64,000 nt of DNA from Glutamicibacter uratoxydans (GTDB lineage Bacteria; Actinomycetota; Actinomycetes; Actinomycetales; Micrococcaceae): contig NZ_BJNY01000007.1 in assembly GCF_006539925.1 (NCBI RefSeq), positions 1 to 64,000 of the forward strand, written 5' to 3'. A program made the translations under genes and the position numbers. Positions 60,548 to 64,000 of this stretch are shown in pieces; the stretch's first letter is position 1; each line of letters opens with the position of its first letter. The notes beneath the pieces are model-generated. The model saw only the letters and a program-made list of their open reading frames with translations. It made no database searches and had not been told where the DNA came from.

Positions 60548-61420
60548 CTACCGGGTCGTTTCCAGGGTGGGAATGACGCCGATCGGCACATTCAGGTTGC
60601 CCAAGATGCGCTGGGCTTTGGGGCCGATGAACAATCGGCGGTTCGCCGCCAGGCGCGAGGAGCCCAGCAGCGCCAGGTCCCCGGGCTGCCATGACAGCTG
60701 CGAAGAGGCGGCGTCGATGGTGCCGCCGATGACGATGTCGATCTGCGCTTCGATGCCCAGCTCCTCGATGACCTGCACCAGGTGCTCGCGCGTGTTCTTC
60801 ACGTGGGCATCCAGGTCCTCGGCGGTGACTGCCACGTCCTTGTGCGCGACCAGGGTGGCCACGCGCAGCTTGACCTGGCGGGCCTCGGCGATGCGGGCCG
60901 ACAGGTCGATCACCGCGCGCGCTCCGGGGCGGTCGCCCACGAAGCAGGTCAGCCGGGTGATCTTTCCGCCGGCGTTGCGCAGCGAGTCCAGCGAGGTCGG
61001 CGAGGACATGAACACCGCCAGCGGCGATGAATGCAGCAGCGCATTGGTAATGTTCCCGGGCATGAAGAAGCCGCCGACGTGGCGCTTGCGCCCGCCGAGC
61101 ACGATGCCGTGGGCTTCAAATTCCTGGCCGAGTTCGATCAGCCCCTCGGCGATGGAGGAGACCGAGCGGGCCACCACGGAGGCGTTGATCCCTGCAGGAA
61201 CCAGCGCCAGCGCCTGTGCGGCCCAGGCATCCACCTGGGCGGAGAGGATGGATTCATATCCATGGTCCCCGCCCGGGTAGATGGCGCTGAAGGGTGTGGC
61301 GGCCGGAAGCACGATCGCGATCTGCAAGGATGCGTTCTTGGTCCCGGCCACCACTGCGCTGGCCAATTCAATGGCCTCGGCGCCGCGTTCGTCGGCGGTA
61401 TAACCTACGAGCAGTTTCAT
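60548..61420 (-). CDS. Universal stress protein, tandem domains
   Basis: A 290-aa protein with two UspA-like units (about 1-140 and 150-290). The first has VGYTADERGAEAIELA and the ATP-type motif GIVLGGRKRHVGGFFMPGNIT; the second GDLALLGSSRLAANRRLFIG. USPs bind ATP or act as chaperone-like regulators. It lies 3 nt after the putrescine oxidase stop in the same transcript, which suggests stress caused by H2O2 or aldehyde from the oxidase; this is inference. Confidence 0.9.
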   Translation of the reverse strand: MKLLVGYTADERGAEAIELASAVVAGTKNASLQIAIVLPAATPFSAIYPGGDHGYESILSAQVDAWAAQALALVPAGINASVVARSVSSIAEGLIELGQEFEAHGIVLGGRKRHVGGFFMPGNITNALLHSSPLAVFMSSPTSLDSLRNAGGKITRLTCFVGDRPGARAVIDLSARIAEARQVKLRVATLVAHKDVAVTAEDLDAHVKNTREHLVQVIEELGIEAQIDIVIGGTIDAASSQLSWQPGDLALLGSSRLAANRRLFIGPKAQRILGNLNVPIGVIPTLETTR

Positions 61421-61423
61421 AGC

Positions 61424-62845
61424 TTAGGCGTTGGCCTTTTCGGTGAGGGTTGCGACGCCGTCGTAGGACTCGTCGTAGCTGGTGCCGTCCAGTTCGGCCA
61501 GGATGCGGGCTGCCGAGCGGCGGCCCATGCGCACTGCGCCGTCCACGTGCTGGAAGCCTTCGCCTGCCAGGTCCGAGGAGCTGAAGTAGATCGGGCCGAC
61601 GTTGTCGTTCTGGGTCGGACCGAAGCGGTGCAGGCCGCCCAGGTCGTAGCTGGTGGCGTAGGCGCCGCGGGTCCACTCTTCGGAGCCGAAGTCCGAAAGG
61701 TAGAAGACCTTTGGATCCAGGGTCTTCTCGCCCAGGAACTCGGCCATGGCCTTGAGCACAACTTCCTTGCGCTCTTCGTCCGATTCCAGCGACCAGACCT
61801 TGTCTGCCTCAACATCGGAGATGAAGCCGACCAGGGTGCCGGTCTCTTCGCCGTCGAAGGTGTTGTCGTAGATTTCCTGGACCAGGTGGTTCGGGCCGAA
61901 GCAGGTGCCGGACAGGCCCTCTTCACGCCAGAACGGGGTCTCGTAGACTGCGTGCACCTTGATGACCAGGCCCATGGACTGGTGCTGGTGGGTGACCTGC
62001 TGCCAGCGAGGCAGCGGCGGGAAGTAGCTGATGCGGCTGTACAGGTTCGGCGGCACTGCCAGCACGACCTTCTTGGCCTTCACGGTGACGTCCGCGCCGT
62101 GGGCGACAACGCCTTCGTCGCTCCATTCCAGCTTCAGCACCGGGTTGTTCAGGAACAGGGTCTCTTCCGGCAGGCGCTTGGCCACCTCGATGGAGACGCC
62201 CTGCATGGAGGTCTTCATGCGGCGGTCCAGGATGAAGTCTTCGTCGACCAGGTTGTCGAAGGAGCCTGCGGAGGATGCCATGAGCACTGCCTGCAGTGCG
62301 GAGAAGGCGTGGGCGGGCTTGGTGAGCATGCCGCCGGCGATGAACAGGCCGATGTTGTTGCAGGCGGTCTCGTCATCCGAGTTGTTGCGCAGGAAGTGGT
62401 GGAAGGAAATGGTGTCCAGTTCGGCGGCGCGCGGGTGCTCCCATGGCTTGTCCGGGTTCATTTCGGCTGCCAGCTGGTTCATCAGCTCGATCAGCTTGTT
62501 CATTTCCGCCACGGTGGACTCTGCTACAGGGAAGTCGTCGCCCTCGTAGACGATCGCTTCGCCGGCTTCGGTGCGGTAGACGCTCTTGCCCTGCTTGTAG
62601 CGCTCGAAGGTCTCAATGCCCAGTTCTTCGATCAGCGAGTACAGGCCGGTCTGGTCCGGGCTGATCCACTGACCGCCGATCTCGATGGTGGCGCCGTCCA
62701 TCTGCTCGGTCCAGGTGCGGCCGCCAACGCGGTCGCGGGCCTCGAGCACTGCCACGGTCTTTCCTGCCTTGCTCAGCTCGTAGGCTGCGGTCAGGCCCGA
62801 TGGGCCGGCACCGATGACAACGACGTCGCGTTCCAGATTCTTCAT
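61424..62845 (-). CDS. puo: Flavin monoamine oxidase, putrescine oxidase type
   Basis: A 473-aa FAD amine oxidase. The N-terminal FAD motif VVVIGAGPSGLTAAYELSKAG is followed by EARDRVGGRTWTE, and the C-terminal GEGFQHVDGAVRMGRRSA closes the FAD site. Overall pattern matches putrescine oxidase of Micrococcus/Rhodococcus/Arthrobacter, which yields 4-aminobutanal, ammonia and H2O2. GGGAGAG precedes the ATG. First gene of the amine operon (oxidase-USP-permease), divergent from a TetR gene whose operator lies over its promoter. Confidence 0.92.
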   Translation of the reverse strand: MKNLERDVVVIGAGPSGLTAAYELSKAGKTVAVLEARDRVGGRTWTEQMDGATIEIGGQWISPDQTGLYSLIEELGIETFERYKQGKSVYRTEAGEAIVYEGDDFPVAESTVAEMNKLIELMNQLAAEMNPDKPWEHPRAAELDTISFHHFLRNNSDDETACNNIGLFIAGGMLTKPAHAFSALQAVLMASSAGSFDNLVDEDFILDRRMKTSMQGVSIEVAKRLPEETLFLNNPVLKLEWSDEGVVAHGADVTVKAKKVVLAVPPNLYSRISYFPPLPRWQQVTHQHQSMGLVIKVHAVYETPFWREEGLSGTCFGPNHLVQEIYDNTFDGEETGTLVGFISDVEADKVWSLESDEERKEVVLKAMAEFLGEKTLDPKVFYLSDFGSEEWTRGAYATSYDLGGLHRFGPTQNDNVGPIYFSSSDLAGEGFQHVDGAVRMGRRSAARILAELDGTSYDESYDGVATLTEKANA

Positions 62846-62866
62846 TTCTACTCTCCCTGAACCTCA

Positions 62867-62885
62867 AAATGAATTTCGTTCATTT
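62867..62885. promoter_or_regulatory. TetR operator between puo and TetR gene
   Basis: AAATGAA-N5-TTCATTT dyad, just downstream of a TATGCTATAG -10-like box for puo. Binding here would repress the oxidase. Confidence 0.6.
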
Positions 62886-62953
62886 ATCTTTCCTATAGCA
62901 TAGGGTACGAACTTGAACTTGTGAAGCATTCCACGTCAACTAGGTGGTCAACA

Positions 62954-63607
62954 ATGAGCGAACAGGCGCATCGGCGCGCTGGACGTCCCCGAAAAGCAGT
63001 ACTGAATAAGGAACGGATCACCGAGCACGCGTTGAACCTGGTCTCCACCGACGGCTACGATGCACTGACCATGAGCAGGCTTGCCAAGTCCCTGGGCGTG
63101 GCCGCCTCAGCCCTGTACAACCATGTCTCCTCCAAGCAGGACCTGCTGCAGTGGATCCAGGAACTGGTGATGGCAGACATCGACGCCACGGTCTTCGACA
63201 CCCTGGACATCGAGCCGGCCCTCATCCAGTGGGCCACCAGCTACCGGGACACCTTCGCCCGGCACATCCCGCTAATCCCGGTGATCGCCGTGCTGCCGGT
63301 CTCCGACTCCCCGCGCACCCTGGACATGTACGAGCGGGTGGCCGAGGCGCTGCGCGACTACGGGATGGACGACGGGGTGATCGTGCCAAGCATCGTCGCC
63401 CTCGAATCCTTCATCTTCGGTTCGGCCATGGACACCGCCGCCCCGCATGACATCTTTGAAACCAAGGACCACAAGGACGCCACCCCCAATTTCACCCAGG
63501 CCGTCGCCGACCAGCGCGCCACGGGACTAAATACCAGCGACGACTCCTTCCAGCGCGGCCTGGAAGCCCTGGTCGCAGGCCTCCTAGCAGCAGGGAGCAG
63601 ATCATGA
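62954..63607 (+). CDS. TetR-family regulator of putrescine cluster
   Basis: A 217-aa repressor-type protein with a TetR helix-turn-helix (about 15-65; LTMSRLAKSLGVAASALYNHVSSKQDLLQ) and a C-terminal TetR_C-type ligand domain. AGGTGG lies 6 nt before ATG 62954. Divergent from puo, with the dyad at 62867-62885 between them; putrescine would be the natural inducer. Its stop overlaps the LapA-like gene by 4 nt. Confidence 0.9.
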   Translation: MSEQAHRRAGRPRKAVLNKERITEHALNLVSTDGYDALTMSRLAKSLGVAASALYNHVSSKQDLLQWIQELVMADIDATVFDTLDIEPALIQWATSYRDTFARHIPLIPVIAVLPVSDSPRTLDMYERVAEALRDYGMDDGVIVPSIVALESFIFGSAMDTAAPHDIFETKDHKDATPNFTQAVADQRATGLNTSDDSFQRGLEALVAGLLAAGSRS

Positions 63608-63822
63608 GCGAAGAACCCAAGTCCCGCATCTCCAAGATCACCGGAAAACAGTGGGCTTCCATCGCCCTGGTGGTGGTCGCTTTGGTCTTCATCCTGCAGA
63701 ACCTGAACTATGTGCGGGTGGAGATCTTCCTCTTCCACACGACCGCGCCACTGTGGCTGATCCTGCTCGCCACACTTGCCGGCGGCTACCTCATCGGCCG
63801 CTTCTCCAAGCGCAGGGACTAG
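63604..63822 (+). CDS. LapA/DUF1049-like small membrane protein
   Basis: A 72-aa protein with two helices (about 18-35 and 45-65): WASIALVVVALVFILQNLNYVRVEIFLFH and LWLILLATLAGGYLIGRFSKRR, the pattern of LapA-domain (DUF1049) proteins. It overlaps the TetR gene by 4 nt and ends before a strong terminator. Cellular role in actinobacteria unknown. Confidence 0.85.
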   Translation: MSEEPKSRISKITGKQWASIALVVVALVFILQNLNYVRVEIFLFHTTAPLWLILLATLAGGYLIGRFSKRRD

Positions 63823-63829
63823 GAGCGAA

Positions 63830-63863
63830 GGAACCCCGGAACGCTGTAGCGTTCCGGGGTTCC
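63830..63863. terminator. Bidirectional terminator at 63.8 kb
   Basis: Perfect 15-bp stem (GGAACCCCGGAACGC and complement) with loop TGTA, followed by TTT. Between convergent genes. Confidence 0.9.
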
Positions 63864-63869
63864 TTTGGC

Positions 63870-64000
63870 TTAGTCCTCGACGATGGCCCACTCTCCGACT
63901 TCTTCGTTATCGGAGTCAAAGACGTCCTCCTGGGCCCCGGCGACGATGGGATACATCGTAATCTTCTCGGACCAGTCGCGCAGAATCTTCCGAAGCTCTT
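63870..64000 (-). CDS. Hypothetical protein, C-terminal part only
   Basis: The last 42 codons of a leftward gene whose start is outside the window. The visible end is acidic (VFDSDNEEVGEWAIVED) and preceded by RKILRDWSEKITMYPIVAG. The TAA stop is at 63870-63872. Not recognised. Confidence 0.55.
   Translation of the reverse strand, partial: ELRKILRDWSEKITMYPIVAGAQEDVFDSDNEEVGEWAIVED

Noticed and set aside
61031-62860. A 609-codon open frame antisense to the USP and putrescine oxidase genes
   Set aside because: Shadow frame with no ribosome binding site; the minus-strand genes have full family motifs.
1-64000. CRISPR arrays, prophage or insertion sequences
   Set aside because: No regularly spaced repeats, no phage structural genes and no transposase or integrase motifs seen.

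Overview
The window comes from a high-G+C actinobacterium. Gene content, mycothiol-type arsenate reductase chemistry, frequent GTG/TTG starts and probable leaderless genes all point to Micrococcaceae (Arthrobacter/Glutamicibacter type). That is inference from style and content, not a database match. It is mostly ordinary chromosome rich in small catabolic clusters, each with its own regulator. There is one tRNA (Ala, GGC), no rRNA, no CRISPR array and no recognisable transposase or integrase.

Layout. 0-3.5 kb: a two-component system with a PepSY protein, then a lipoprotein. 3.5-9.6 kb: small housekeeping and hypothetical genes, tRNA-Ala, a VOC protein, an MFS exporter, an EEP hydrolase, an AlkB-like dioxygenase and a PfkB kinase. 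9.7-16 kb: IclR regulator, hutU and hutH with dps and small proteins between them. 16-20.4 kb: MFS, GlcG-like protein, panD and membrane proteins. 20.4-27.8 kb: a GntR-controlled cluster of two SDR dehydrogenases, a fused 2-oxoacid dehydrogenase E1, an E2 and an MFS carrier. 27.8-28.9 kb: an AT-rich insert at the 3' end of rbsD, flanked by 50-bp repeats. 28.9-34.9 kb: complete rbsR-A-C-B-K-D ribose operon. 35-38 kb: an MntR-like regulator, then an accessory patch (XRE/AbiEi-like regulator with twin palindromes, a DUF3800 protein, gene remnants). 38-43.5 kb: divergent phosphonate cluster (PhnX-like hydrolase and GntR against FAD oxidase-phnD-phnC-phnE). 44-47.9 kb: tandem-domain Lrp regulator, M20 amidohydrolase and MFS carrier. 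47.9-56 kb: SGNH esterase, Mn/Zn ABC transporter, hutG, PTH2-like protein, cupin, membrane protein, MerR-TipAS regulator. 56-64 kb: small HTH protein, Lrp regulator, MFS and ArsC-like protein, putrescine oxidase cluster with permease, USP and divergent TetR.

The best-supported new observations are regulatory. A 17-bp element, GTCTG-N6-CRGAC, lies upstream of hutU, hutH and hutG although these are spread over 42 kb, so it is very probably the hut operator, with the IclR protein next to hutU as the likely ligand. Matching palindromes also mark the phosphonate regulon (ACTTG-N6-CAAGT, two sites), the E1/E2 cluster (TGGATCCA core, three sites), the ribose operon (36-bp perfect palindrome) and the XRE-like gene (two copies, one over its start codon). 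The most unusual structural features are the rbsD-targeted insert and the XRE/DUF3800 patch.
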